Shown: piece after piece, positions 34,301-46,732 of the stretch
Position numbering within the stretch: the first letter of the stretch is position 1
Layout: each line of letters begins with the position of its first letter
Source of the DNA: Bolinopsis microptera
Taxonomy: Eukaryota > Ctenophora > Tentaculata > Lobata > Bolinopsidae
DNA length: 64,000 bases
Reading direction: 5' to 3'
Assembly: GCF_026151205.1 (NCBI RefSeq)
Contig: NC_087080.1
Coordinates: 16,157,337-16,221,336, forward strand
The notes under the pieces: generated by a model
Told to the model about the DNA's origin: nothing
Databases searched by the model: none
What the model saw: the letters and a program-made list of their open reading frames with translations, nothing else
Made by a program: the position numbers and the translations under genes

Positions 34301-37300
34301 GTTCGCCCCCCACTCGTCCTTCACTCTTGGTGTTCGCCCCCCTCTTGCTGCGCCCTTGGTGTTCGCCCCCCACTCTTCCTTCACTCCTGGTGTTCGCCCC
34401 CCTCTTGCTGCGCCCTTGGTGTTCGCCCCCCGCTCTTCCTTCACTCCTGGTGTTCGCCCCCCTCTTGCTGCGCCCTTGGTGTTCGCCCCCCGCTCTTCCT
34501 TCACTCCTGGTGTTCGCCCCCCTCTTCCTACGCCCCTGGTGTTCGCCCCCTCTTGCTACGCCCCTGGTGTTCGCCCCCCTCTTCCTACGCCCCTGGTGTT
34601 CGCCCCCCTCTTCCTTCACCCCTGGTGTTCGCCCCCCTCTTCCTACGCCCCTGGTGTTCGCCCCCTCTTCCTACGCCCCTGGTGTTCGCCCCCCTCTTCC
34701 TACACCCCTGGTGTTCGCCCCCCTCTTCCTACACCCCTGGTGTTCGCCCCCCTCTTCCTACACCCCTTGTGTTCGCCCCCCTCTTCCTACGCCCCTGGTG
34801 TTCGCCCCCCTCTTCCTACGCCCCTGGTGTTCGCCCTGCCCCCCTCTTCCTACGCCCCTGGTGTTCGCCCCCCTCTTCCTACGCCCCTGGTGTTCGCCCC
34901 CTCTTCCTACGCCCCTGGTGTTCGCCCCCCTCTTCCTACGCCCCTGGTGTTCGCCCCTGCCCCCCTCTTCCTACGCCCCTGGTGTTCGCCCCCTCTTCCT
35001 ACGCCCCTGGTGTTCGCCCCCCACTCGTCCTTCACTCTTGGTGTTCGCCCCCTCTTGCTGCGCCCTTGGTGTTCGCTTCTGCCCCCCTCTTCCTACGCCC
35101 CTGGTGTTCGCCCCCCACTCGTCCTTCACTCTTGGTGTTCGCCCCCCTCTTGCTGCGCCCTTGGTGTTCGCCCCCCACTCTTCCTTCACTCCTGGTGTTC
35201 GCCCCCCTCTTGCTGCACCCTTGGTGTTCGCCCCCGCTCTTCCTTCACTCCTGGTGTTCGCCCCCCTCTTACTACGCCCCTGGTGTTCGCCCCCTCTTGC
35301 TACGCCCCTGGTGTTCGCCCCCCTCTTCCTACGCCCCTGGTGTTCGCCCCCTCTTCCTACGCCCCTGGTGTTCGCCCCCCTCTTCCTACGCCCCTGGTGT
35401 TCGCCATGCCCCCCTCTTCCTACACCCCTGGTGTTCGCCCCCCTCTTCCTACGCCCCTGGTGTTCGCCCCCCTCTTCCTACGCCCCTGGTGTTCGCCCCC
35501 ACTCTTCCTGCGCCCCTGGTGTTCGCCCCCCCACTCTTCCTACGCCCCTGGTGTTCGCCCCCCACTCGTCCTTCACTCTTGGTGTTCGCCCCCTCTTGCT
35601 GCGCCCTTGGTGTTCGCCCTGCCCCCCTCTTCCTACGTTCCTGGTGTTCGCCCCCCTCTTCCTACGCCCCTGGTGTTCGCCCCCCTCTTCCTACGCCCCT
35701 GGTGTTCGCCCCCCACTCGTCCTTCACTCTTGGTTTTCGCCCCCTCTTGCTGCGCCCTTGGTGTTCGCCCCCCACTCTTCCTTCACTCCTGGTGTTCGCC
35801 CCCCTCTTGCTGCGCCCTTGGTGTTCGCCCCCCGCTCTTCCTTCACTCCTGGTGTTCGCCCCCCTCTTACTACGCCCCTGGTGTTCGCCCTGCCCCCCTC
35901 TTCCTTCAACCCTGGTGTTCGCCCCCTCTTCCTACGCCCCTGGTGTTCGCCCTGCCCCCCTCTTCCTACGCCCCTGGTGTTCGCCCCCTCTTGCTACGCC
36001 CCTGGTGTTCGCCCCCCTCTTCCTACGCCCCTGGTGTTCGCCCCCTCTTCCTACGCCCCTGGTGTTCGCCCCCCTCTTACTACGCCCCTGGTGTTCGCCC
36101 CCCTCTTCCTACACCCCTGGTGTTCGCCCCCCTCTTCCTACGCCCCTGGTGTTCGCCCCCCTCTTCCTACGCCCCTGGTGTTCGCCCCCCACTCGTCCTT
36201 CACTCCTGGTGTTCGCCCCCTCTTGCTGCGCCCTTGGTGTTCGCCCTGCCCCCCTCTTCCTACGCCCCTGGTGTTCGCCCCCCTCTTCCTACGCCCCTGG
36301 TGTTCGCCCCCCTCTTCCTACGCCCCTGGTGTTCGCCCCCCTCTTCCTACACCCCTGGTGTTCGCCCCCCTCTTCCTACGCCCCTGGTGTTCGCCCCCCT
36401 CTTACTACGCCCCTGGTGTTCGCCCCCCTCTTGCTACACCCCTGGTGTTCGCCCCCCTCTTCCTACGCCCCTGGTGTTCGCCCCCCTCTTCCTACACCCC
36501 TGGTGTTCGCCCCCCTTTTCCTACGCCCCTGGTGTTCGCCCCCCTCTTACTACGCCCCTGGTGTTCGCCCCCCTCTTCCTACGCCCCTGGTGTTCGCCCC
36601 CCTCTTCCTACGCCCCTGGTGTTCGCCCCCTCTTCCTACGCCCCTGGTGTTTGCCCCCTCTTCCTACGCCCCTGGTGTTCGCCCCCACTCTTCCTACGCC
36701 CCTGGTGTTCGCCCCCACTCTTACTACGCCCCTGGTGTTCGCCCCCCTCTTCCTACGCCCCTGGTGTTCGCCCCCCTCTTCCTACGCCCCTGGTGTTCGC
36801 CCCCCTCTTCCTACACCCCTGGTGTTCGCCCCTGCCCCCCTCTTGCTGCGCCCCTGGTGTTCGCCCCCCTCTTACTACGCCCCTGGTGTTCGCCCCCCTC
36901 TTCCTACGCCCCTGGTGTTCGCCCCCCTCTTCCTACGCCCCTGGTGTTCGCCCCCCTCTTCCTACGCCCCTGGTGTTCGCCCCCCACTCGTCCTTCACTC
37001 TTGGTGTTCGCCCCCTCTTGCTGCGCCCTTGGTGTTCGCCCTGCCCCCCTCTTCCTACGCCCCTGGTGTTCGCCCTGCCCCCCTCTTCCTACACCCCAGG
37101 TGTTCGCCCTGCCCCCTCTTCCTACACCCTGGTGTTCGCCCTGCCCCCCTCTTCTTACATCCTGATCTTCACCCCCTGCCCCTTCTTCCTACGCCCTAGT
37201 CTTCGCCCCTGCCCCCTCTTGCTGCGCCCTTGGTGTTCGCTTCTGCCCCCCTCTTCCTACGCCCCTGGTGTTCGCCCTACCCCCCTCTTACTACATCCTG

Positions 37301-40300
37301 ATCTTCACCCCCTGCCCCTTCTTCCTACGCCCTAGTCTTCGCCCCTGCCCCCTCTTCCTACGCCCCTGGTGTTCGCCCCCCTTTTACTACGCCCCTGGTG
37401 TTCGCCCCCCTCTTCCTACGCCCCTGGTGTTCGCCCCCCTCTTCCTACGCCCCTGGTGTTCGCCCCCCTCTTCCTACGCCCCTGGTGTTCGCCCCCCACT
37501 CGTCCTTCACTCTTGGTGTTCGCCCCCTCTTGCTGCGCCCTTGGTGTTCGCCCTGCCCCCCTCTTCCTACGCCCCTGGTGTTCGCCCCTGCCCCCCTCTT
37601 CCTACGCCCCTGGTGTTCGCCCCCCTCTTCCTACGCCCCTGGTGTTCGCCCCCTCTTCCTACGCCCTTGGTGTTCGCCCCCCTCTTCCTACGCCCTTGGT
37701 GTTCGCCCCTGCCCCCCTCTTGCTGCGCCCTTGGTGTTCGCCCCCCTCTTCCTACGCCCCTGGTGTTCGCCCCCCACTCGTCCTTCACTCTTGGTGTTCG
37801 CCCCCTCTTGCTGCGCCCTTGGTGTTCGCTTCTGCCCCCCTCTTCCTACGCCCCTGGTGTTCGCCCCCCACTCGTCCTTCACTCTTGGTGTTCGCCCCCC
37901 TCTTGCTGCGCCCTTGGTGTTCGCCCCCCACTCTTCCTTCACTCCTGGTGTTCGCCCCCCTCTTGCTGCGCCCTTGGTGTTCGCCCCCCGCTCTTCCTTC
38001 ACTCCTGGTGTTCGCCCCCCTCTTCCTACGCCCCTGGTGTTCGCCCCCTCTTGCTACGCCCCTGGTGTTCGCCCCCCTCTTCCTACGCCCCTGGTGTTCG
38101 CCCCCTCTTCCTACGCCCCTGGTGTTCGCCCCCCTCTTCCTACGCCCCTGGTGTTCGCCCCCTCTTCCTACGCCCTTGGTGTTCGCCCCCCTCTTCCTAC
38201 GCCCCTGGTGTTCGCCTCCCTCTTCCTACGCCCCTGGTGTTCTCCCCCCTCTTCCTACGCCCCTGGTGTTCTCCCCCCTCTTCCTACGCCCCTGGTGTTC
38301 GCCCCCCTCTTCCTACGCCCCTGGTGTTCGCCCCCCTCTTCCTACGCCCCTGGTGTTCGCCCCCCTCTTCCTACGCCCCTGGTGTTCGCCCCCTCTTCCT
38401 ACGCCCCTGGTGTTCGCCCCCCTCTTGCTGCGCCCCTGGTGTTCGCCCCCCTCTTCCTACGCCCCTGGTGTTCGCCCCCTCTTCCTACGCCCCTGGTGTT
38501 CGCCCCTGCCCCCCTCTTGCTGCGCCCCTGGTGTTCGCCCCCCTCTTCCTACGCCCCTGGTGTTCGCCCCCCTCTTCCTACGCCCCTGGTGTTCGCCCCC
38601 CACTCGTCCTTCACTCTTGGTGTTCGCCCCCTCTTGCTGCGCCCCTGGTGTTCGCCCTGCCCCCCTCATCCTTCACTCCTGGTGTTCGCCCCCCTCTTCC
38701 TACGCCCCTGGTGTTCGCTTCTGCCCCCCTCTTCCTACGCCCCTGGTGTTCGCCCCCCTCTTCCTACGCCCCTGGTGTTCGCCCCCTCTTCCTACGCCCT
38801 TGGTGTTCGCCCCCCACTCGTCCTTCACTCTTGGTGTTCGCCCCCTCTTGCTGCGCCCTTGGTGTTCGCCCTGCCCCCCTCTTCCTACGCCCCTGGTGTT
38901 CGCCCCCCTCTTCCTACGCCCCTGGTGTTCGCCCCCTCTTCCTACGCCCTTGGTGTTCGCCCCCCTCTTCCTACGCCCCTGGTGTTCGTCCCCCTCTTCC
39001 TACACCCCTGGTGTTCGCCCCCCTCTTGCTACGCCCCTGGTGTTCGCCCCCCTCTTCCTACGCCCCTGGTGTTCGCCCCCCTCTTCCTACGCCCCTGGTG
39101 TTCGCCCCCTCTTCCTACGCCCCTGGTGTTCGCCCCCACTCTTCCTACACCCCTGGTGTTCGCCCCTGCCCCCCTCTTGCTGCGCCCCTGGTGTTCGCCC
39201 CCCTCTTCCTACGCCCCTGGTGTTCGCCCCCCTCTTCCTACGCCCCTGGTGTTCGCCCCCCACTCGTCCTTCACTCTTGGTGTTCGCCCCCTCTTGCTGC
39301 GCCCTTGGTGTTCGCCCTGCCCCCCTCTTCCTACGCCCCTGGTGTTCGCCCCCCTCTTCCTATGCCCCTGGTGTTCGCCCCCCTCTTCCTACGCCCATGG
39401 TGTTCGCCCCCCTCTTCCTACACCCCTGGTGTTCGCCCCCCTCTCGTCCTTCACTCTTGGTGTTCGCCCCCTCTTGCTGCGCCCTTGGTGTTCGCCCCTG
39501 CCCCCCTCTTCCTACGCCCCTGGTGTTCGCCCCCCTCTTCCTACGCCCCTGGTGTTCGCCCCCCTCTTCCTACGCCCCTGGTGTTCGCCCCCCTCTTCCT
39601 ACGCCCCTGGTGTTCTCCCCCCTCTTCCTACGCCCCTGGTGTTCGCCCCCCTCTTCTTACGCCCCTGGTGTTCGCCCCCTCTTCCTACGCCCCTGGTGTT
39701 CGCCCCCACTCTTCCTACACCCCTGGTGTTCGCCCCTGCCCCCCTCTTGCTGCGCCCCTGGTGTTCGCCCCCCTCTTCCTACGCCCCTGGTGTTCGCCCC
39801 CCTCTTCCTACGCCCCTGGTGTTCGCCCCCCACTCGTCCTTCACTCTTGGTGTTCGCCCCCTCTTGCTGCGCCCTTGGTGTTCGCCCTGCCCCCCTCTTC
39901 CTACGCCCCTGGTGTTCGCCCCCCTCTTCCTACGCCCCTGGTGTTCGCCCCCCTCTTCCTACGCCATTGGTGTTCGCCCCCCTCTTCCTACGCCCCTGGT
40001 GTTCGCCCCCCACTCGTCCTTCACTCTTGGTGTTCGCCCCCTCTTGCTGCGCCCTTGGTGTTCGCCCCTGCCCCCTCTTCCTACGCCCCTGCCCCCCTGG
40101 TGTTCGCCCCCCTCTTCCTACGCCCCTGGTGTTCGCCCCCCTCTTCCTACACCCCAGGTGTTCGCCCTGCCCCCTCTTCCTACACCCTGGTGTTCGCCCT
40201 GCCCCCCTCTTCCTACATCCTGATCTTCACCCCCTGCCCCTTCTTCCTACGCCCTGGTCTTCGCCCCTGCCCCCTCTTGCTGCGCCCTTGGTGTTCGCTT

Positions 40301-40463
40301 CTGCCCCCCTCTTCCTACGCCCCTGGTGTTCGCCCTACCCCCCTCTTACTACATCCTGATCTTCACCCCCTGCCCCTTCTTCCTACGCCCTAGTCTTCGC
40401 CCCTGCCCCCTCTTCCTACGCCCCTGGTGTTCGCCCCCCTCTTCCTACGCCCCTGGTGTTCGC
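31337..40463 (+). repeat. C-rich megasatellite, right block, 9.1 kb (about 28-31-bp units)
   Basis: About 300 units of three main types: CTCTTCCTACGCCCCTGGTG, CTCGTCCTTCACTCTTGGTG and CTCTTGCTGCGCCCTTGGTG, each followed by TTCGCC and a C-run of variable length. The second and third types usually occur as a pair, often followed by an inserted CTGCC, giving a higher-order pattern. No unit contains TAA, TAG or TGA in any plus frame, so plus-strand frames of 1914, 1660 and 1569 codons overlap. They are not genes. Confidence 0.95.
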
Positions 40464-42200
40464 CGTCCTCCAATTAGCAAGTACAGCTATATTTAAGCTC
40501 GATAGAGTGTGGTATCAGTAATGACAGATTTTTTGACCGATTTCGACCGAAAAATGATAACAATTATGTTCATTTTGCCCATTTATTGCTTAACAACTGG
40601 TCAAATGGGCATAAATGGTGCCCCCCTCCCCCCGATAGTAATAGCTCTTGTATTGTGTGTTAATCGTGAACGAAATGAATTGATTACGTAATTTATTTAA
40701 CTATACAACAAGGACTAAAATACTAAGCACTATAGTATTCCGACCTAAATACAGTAAACTCATTACTTTACGTTAGCTGGCTACGCAGCTTTCATCATTG
40801 AATTTCCAAAATATTCCTATCGAACGAAATAGCATGGCATCTGCACAGAACATCTCAAAATCAGCTATTCGGTTAGACAAAGAGCCCTTCAACTCCAGTA
40901 CCCCTCTATTCGTTCATACAGCATAATTCTGACACCCTGCTGTCCGACTCCTACATTTGACTGGCCTCTTAAGCTGTATTACTTCCTCCAGTCTGGTAGC
41001 TAGTCGGAGTCCCCTCACTTGTAGGTCCCCTCTTAAGCTGTATTACTTCCTGCAATCTGGTTGCTAGTCCCATCACTTGTAGGTTTACTTGCTGGTTTAA
41101 TTATTTTCAGGCGCTTTATCAAAAACTTATCGAATTTTTGTCTTTTTGTCGCAACAAAGTAGAATGATCTTTAATTAAATGACAATTCATTTCCTCAACT
41201 GCAGGGGTACCAGCTATCATAGCTATCATATCAGAGACCTCATTCGTTAAGATAGACAACTCTCCGTGCTGTCATGCCTCAAGAGCATTGCAATTAATTG
41301 CACTCTAAACGTCATGGGAGATTTCTTATTATTGCTGCACTGTACTCTGCGCTGCAAAGTCGCACCTCATTTAATAACCATTATTAAAGAAATAATCTTA
41401 ATAGCGGAAGTGTCACTATAGTAACGGCGTGTGACCAAGGCACTACTTTCATCTTGACGCGTGTGTGCTAGAACACTACCTTGACCGGAGTAATATAATA
41501 TGTACTTCTCGGGAGAACATGTTTGTGGGATTGTGTCTCGCTAATGATACCCCTGATGTAGATTTGGTAGCTGATATACGTGCTCGCAGGTTGATGGTAG
41601 GATCATCACCGTGCTGTGGAGTGTGGTGAATAGACTTTGTTGCAAAAGCAATTTGTATAATAGTGGTGTAGTAGTAGTAAACATGAACAATTGCAATATT
41701 GACCTTGTCAAACGTGCTCGTCTGGTCTTGTGGTATATTTAATTCATTCTTAGAGTCGTCTTAGAAAACGCTCCAGTTACTTTCACGGCTTATTTGATCT
41801 CCTTTCCCGTTCCTCTACTATTCATTGTTCAGATTGGTTATCAATAATTTTGTTTCCCGACGTTAGTTTATCGCAAAGAACCGGTTGTGTTCCTGATCAC
41901 TAAAGACCTGCTCTATATAATATATATATATATATCTATATAATATTATGTGCTCTATACAGCGGCAATAATTCCAAAATTGGCGAACAAACATGTAAAT
42001 TCGCAACTCTCGACATTTTGGTAACGGGCTAATTTGTCTACAATTCTGTTGTTACCGGAAATCCCAAAAAATTCATTCATGTTTGAGACTTTATAGAAAG
42101 CACACTTTTCCTATTCATTCGAGGAATCTGTCGCCAAAAGTATAAGATTATATTGTTTGAGGCCTTTTCAAAATTAATCGCATTTATAAACTCCTTTACG
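40464..42200. other. No gene recognised
   Basis: Contains a 64-bp near-duplicate starting CTCTTAAGCTGTATTACTTC at 40966 and 41030. The rest is AT-rich. A 60-codon plus frame at 40509 has no support. Confidence 0.5.
40966..41090 (+). repeat. 64-bp diverged tandem duplication
   Basis: Two copies share CTCTTAAGCTGTATTACTTC and CACTTGTAGGT, with substitutions and a small indel. Confidence 0.85.
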
Positions 42201-42204
42201 AAGT

Positions 42205-42430
42205 TGTGAACAATTTTGTTTATCTCGTTGCGAAGGCACACGTACCGTAGTTCGTTAGGAATATTTATCGGGTGATCATTTGATGGCATCATACGACACC
42301 TGCACGATTCTCACAGTGTCAACTCAATCATTTGATTCCGCATAATCAATAAACTCGTTATGCTTGATATCTCGGTCATTTGAGAAGCTAGAGCTTCCTT
42401 GTTTTTAGGGCCAGCGTAATTTTAATGGCC
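42205..42430 (+). repeat. Dispersed repeat family A, copy 2
   Basis: Same order of shared words as 4290-4515 (TTTGTTTATCTCGTT through GAGAAGCTAGA). Both copies are in plus orientation and are interrupted by small indels. Confidence 0.7.
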
Positions 42431-42789
42431 AATCATCCTCGAATGAGTGATGATTGCAAGTCATATCACAAAGAATTATCTTAATTGGGCAATCAGTGAC
42501 TCAGAAATAAGCCCAAACGTTTGACTTATGGGCCACTCAGTTCTGACGATTGCATTCGTTTCGGATAGCATTAAACTTTTACTTTGTTAACTCGTTGTTT
42601 CAATTGTATAAACAATTGATAAAGCTCCCCTCCCGGGTAGAGCACTCTTGCAACCGGACAAATCCAAACAAAAACCATATCACCGTGCTGGCCGCCATTA
42701 TACTCACTATACTATTTACTATTTACCCCCTATACTATTATACCCCCTTTACTGTTTTCCAGGCACTAATAAATTCGTTCAGCAGGCAT
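42431..42789. other. No feature recognised
   Basis: Short open frames overlapping 42550-42822 show no coding evidence. Confidence 0.5.
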
Positions 42790-42945
42790 ATTTTAAGGGG
42801 GGGGGGGGGGGGTTCACCCTGATTTTTTTGGGGGGGGGGGGGGCACCACATCTTTGTTTGAATGTGGGAACATTTGGAAAATCTTAACTGAGGTACTAGC
42901 AAAACTGCGCGTTTTGCTCTAGAAACACACTTTTTGTCATCTTCC
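42790..42945 (-). repeat. Dispersed repeat family B, copy 2, with two G-runs
   Basis: The reverse complement matches 29500-29620 through CTAGAGCAAAACGCGCAG and CCCACATTCAAAC. G-runs of about 17 and 16 lie at 42799 and 42829. Confidence 0.65.
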
Positions 42946-43338
42946 TCAAATGGGTTAAATATATATATATATTGAATATTCCATGCTTAAAGCATCATAT
43001 CAGTAATAACTGCTTTTTGAAAACGATTTTTTATTTAACCACCTCGGTCCTGCATTTCTGTGTAAATAATAACTTCGAAGAAGTGAACGAGGAAACCGAA
43101 GATCAAGAAAGTGATCATGCCACAATGTGATACTTATATGGCATGATAAATTGTATAATAACTCGTTTTTTATTGATCCAATGATATTCATATAGTTTAG
43201 TCCGAATCCGATGATAGAACTAGAAATTACAATTGACTGAAATTAAAAAGTTGTCATATCCTAAACATGAGTTCGCAGTGGAATAATTTTGGGAAAAATC
43301 TCAACGACTTTAACTTGGACGAACCTTAAACGGCCGAC

Positions 43339-43414
43339 GGACTTTATTTGAACGGACATTAAGAAGAACGCTATGACCTCCAGCGTTCAATTAATGTCCG
43401 TTCAAATAAGGTCC
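43339..43414. repeat. Long hairpin (inverted repeat)
   Basis: The arm at 43339-43361 (ending TTTGAACGGACATTA) pairs with 43392-43414 with one mismatch. The dyad extends inward through AACGCT/AGCGTT around a short loop. Confidence 0.85.
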
Positions 43415-43789
43415 GATAAGGTATAATAAAATAAGGCAAAGAATTACGAGGATCTCATCAACACCGGCCTTTAATGTGTAGAAGTGCAGCTGCAGAATAT
43501 ATATACATAATAAATATTCAACGGTGTTTTTTCTCTTTTAGCAAAGGGCTCTACTAGCTGTTGCTAGGAGCATTCTATAAGCGTAACAAAGTAAACGATG
43601 TTATCGTCAAACTAAAAGTTTCATGGATGTGTGAACAGCAATCTTCAGTGACATGATTACAATTAAAATGGCAAACATTATACAGCACAGTGATCCTTTA
43701 TCAAACTATTATAATTAACAATTAGCAATTACTCAATACTCCTAAAACCTATAAATAACAACAATTCTTAATGCTTATAACTAATAAAT
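43415..43789. other. No feature recognised
   Basis: AT-rich. No coding signal or repeat assigned. Confidence 0.5.
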
Positions 43790-44030
43790 TCTAACTAAAT
43801 ATGTCTAACTAAGAATTTCCTAGAATGTCTACATTTAGAGATAATCTCAGATATTTTATTTATTGAGTCTGGGTTCTTAAGGATGTGTAGCTTTTCGTTT
43901 AGGCAGAGGCCACAATGCCCCGCCCCTACTTTAAATTTGTTTGATTTAGTAAAAATCTTCCATTCTATGCTATATTCAATGATCTTCTCCTTGAGGTCCC
44001 ATATCAATTTTGATAACTCGGTATAATAAA
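43790..44030 (-). pseudogene. Penelope-like retroelement C-terminal fragment
   Basis: The minus strand reads TELSKLIWDLKEKIIEYSIE, then HCGLCLNEKLHILKN and INKISEIISKCRHSRKFL. This order (ELSKyIW.LK, C.LCL.EK, LNKrsEl.sKCRH..KFLL) is the tail that follows the GIY-YIG endonuclease in Penelope-like and related RT proteins of invertebrates (recalled, not searched). Upstream the frame dissolves into an AT microsatellite at 44020-44085, so only the last about 75 residues remain. Confidence 0.6.
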
Positions 44031-44085
44031 TATATATAATATATATATATAATAAATATATATATAAATATATATCTATCTCAAA
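44020..44085. repeat. AT-rich microsatellite
   Basis: Runs of TATATA and AATAAATATATA. They cut into the 5' side of the retroelement fragment. Confidence 0.8.
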
Positions 44086-44213
44086 GAAACACATTACACC
44101 TTACTTCTTTACTTCTAGCTGTGGTTTATTGTCGACAAGCAAATGACTTATAAAATAAACGTGTAGTCGCACATTCACAAACTAAATATTCAATGTAGGT
44201 AGCACGACACCTA

Positions 44214-44412
44214 CTTATTGAATCAATCACTTGTTAATAATTATATCTGCTACTTATTGAATCAATCACTTGTTAATAATTATATCTGCTACTTATTGAA
44301 TCAATCACTTGTTAATAATGATATCTGCTACTTATTGAATCAATCACTTGTTAATAATGATATCTGCTACTTTTTTAATCAATCACTTGTTAATAATGAT
44401 AGCTGTTGCCAT
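44214..44412 (+). repeat. 39-bp minisatellite, five units
   Basis: Units contain ATCAATCACTTGTTAATAAT and ATCTGCTACTTATTG. The last unit has diverged. Confidence 0.92.
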
Positions 44413-45095
44413 ATTTTCATTCTTTTACATTTTTTCTCTCAGTTTTGTATCTTATTGCTGTCCTGAATTACAGCATGTACTCAGTTTACTGCTTGTAAGT
44501 TATTTAACGATGGAGAATTTAATTGTTAATCCATTTTGCTGGAGTAATGTTGCTTACTTACTGTTGTGCAGTATTGGTTTTTCATTTATACCTACTAGAT
44601 CAAAGTATTGAGGAAGTTGGGAAATCTCATTAGATTAGGGTTCATGGTAAATGGAAATGTAAAAGGGGGAACATTGAATTGAATGGGGTCTCACAATATT
44701 ATTCTATGTTATTTAAGCATCATATCGCGGGTGTTATGTGTCATCATATTATTATTTTCCTTAAATACTCTATAACACCTGTATCTCATCGTTATTGGAT
44801 ATTTTGATTAATTCAATTCGTTTTCCTTCAGCGTTACTCGTTCTAGATCTTTTGCAAATAGTTTATCTTAGCTCGTTATTGTTTGACCATTACATGCACA
44901 CGTGTATAACTTGTATAGCAGGATAAAATAGTACTTTATATTTGCCGATTTTATAACTAGCTGTATGATATATAATATGACTATTTCATCTCAAAAATCT
45001 CTTTCTCGCTCAATCAGCAACAGGCTAGGTGCTTGCCAACAATTTTCTAAGTATGTGCTAAAATTCGTGTCACAATACGTGCTAAAATACGTGCC
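44413..45095. other. No feature recognised
   Basis: AT-rich sequence. A frame at 44348-44611 is rich in hydrophobic residues but starts within the array. Confidence 0.45.
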
Positions 45096-45099
45096 AAGA

Positions 45100-45424
45100 A
45101 TGAGCACAGTGCACACCATACTCGTCTACATTGTGCACGTTCTACATTGTGCCCACCATACCTGTCTACATTGTGCACGTTCTACATTGTGCCCACCATA
45201 CCTGTCTACATTGTGCCCACCATACCGGTCTACATTGTGCCCACCATACCGGTCTACATTGTGCCCACCATACCTGTCTACATTGTGCACGTTCTACATT
45301 GTGCCCACCATACCGGTCTACATTGTGCCCATCATACCGGTCTACATTGCGTTCTACATTGTGCCCACCATACCGGTCTACATTGTGCCCACCATACCGG
45401 TCTACATTGTGCCCACAATACCAA
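45100..45424 (+). repeat. 24-bp minisatellite with a 16-base interspersed variant
   Basis: Units of CTACATTGTGCCCACCATAC plus CGGT or CTGT, alternating with shorter CTACATTGTGCACGTT pieces. The three open plus frames reflect the lack of stops in the unit. Confidence 0.92.
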
Positions 45425-45431
45425 AACTATA

Positions 45432-46724
45432 GAGTTGTATTCATTATTACTACTACTACTATTCACTGCGTTGTTAAGCTTGTTTCCAATTTTTAAACAA
45501 GAATAAGAAAGGTCGAATGCATAGTGTGTGTATCTGACTCATATCACGCTGGTCTCAATATCTATTATAGTGTTTTCTCCACGACCGAGATGTAATGACT
45601 TATAGCTATTCAAAGCTTGCTAAATGAATTTTAACAGCAAACAATGGCACATTGAAACTCAGCGTCTGGAGCGAAAGTCCAGTTTTTAGGAAAGAATCAG
45701 ATTCGTCAGCTTTCATTGTTCAGTTAGATTTCATATGCTTGCTTTGAGAGTTTGTTTCATTGCGTTGAATTTGCAGTTTATAAATTTGGCGTGATACTTA
45801 ACTCGTACGCTAATTGTTTCATACAACAATTCGTTCATCAATCTATTTTCAATCCGGATTTTACAATCTATTTTGGATGATCAAAATTCTTGCTGCTGAT
45901 AAATTTTTGCCTAAGAAAATGTAACGTATTTAATCATTTTCCAAAGAAAGTTTGACGGTTTACGTGTAATTATATTTATAACCTTTTCAAGTTGATAGGC
46001 TAATTATATATAAAAATAATACAAATTATTTTTAGAGAGCTGATTTTCAAATCCCCAGGGTGTCTCACTCAATATTTTTGTAAATAACACGGAAAGCAAT
46101 TTAAGTACTAGTGTATTGTCACCTCTGTTTTCTCTGTTAATATATTAATGACATAATTATTCACGCTAAGGTCTTCAGCGTGCAAGTAATGTTTGTGATA
46201 ATTATCACTGATAAGGTATATTATGTATATTATGTAGTTTAATACCAAACATCAAATCGATTAAGTTTAAGAAATTGAAAAAAGCTTATGTAATCTATAA
46301 ATCAAACTACGATTTAATATGTAAAATTGGACACCTCGTTTATTTCCTTCAAAAATCATTTAAAATGTGTTTTGTTGCCCGTTTCTTTGTCTTACTATTA
46401 GCTAATTTTGTCTTAGTATCAGGAATCCTGATGATATCCGCTGTAAGTAGTGTAGTGTTACTAGTGTTCCTCGCTACAAATCGGGTTGTTTCAAGGAATG
46501 GTGCTGTCTTTCCCAACATTATCTCAGCCATTAGTAGATCCTTCACTTTATCTTCTATCGGATCTGAACATTTTTGCAATTCAAGAAAACGTTTATTTCA
46601 CCTGAATTTAACTTTGTTACTTGGTAGTTAAATGTAAAATGTGTTAAGTTGATTTTAACTTAGTCTATTGAATGGATGATTCACAAGGGGGTCGTGCACA
46701 GCCGATCAGTAACAGCATGCATAG
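45432..46724. other. No confident feature
   Basis: AT-rich. The only coding-like stretch is the minus frame at 46349-46600, listed separately. Confidence 0.45.
46349..46600 (-). other. Coding-like minus-strand frame, unrecognised
   Basis: Reads KRFLELQKCSDPIEDKVKDL then LMAEIMLGKTAPFLET, with a protein-like mix of charged and hydrophobic residues. It ends in a Lys-rich tail and a stop at 46349. An AG (AAATTCAG) lies just upstream, but the frame has a stop between it and the coding-like part. It could be an exon or an old transposon fragment. Confidence 0.25.
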
Positions 46725-46732
46725 CAGCAGTA

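Noticed and set aside
31591-37335. 1914-codon plus-strand open frame and its companions
   Set aside because: It lies entirely in the C-rich satellite. All three frames are open because the unit lacks stops, and C-run length changes would shift the frame constantly.
40509-40691. 60-codon plus frame starting MVSVMTDF
   Set aside because: Short, with no supporting signals. The sequence beside the satellite looks non-coding.
44218-44466. 82-codon plus frame in the 39-bp array
   Set aside because: Translation of the array, whose unit is a multiple of three.
46275-46631. 118-codon plus frame with hydrophobic segment
   Set aside because: Antisense to a more protein-like minus frame. Its hydrophobicity mirrors the Lys/Asn/Ile content of the opposite strand.
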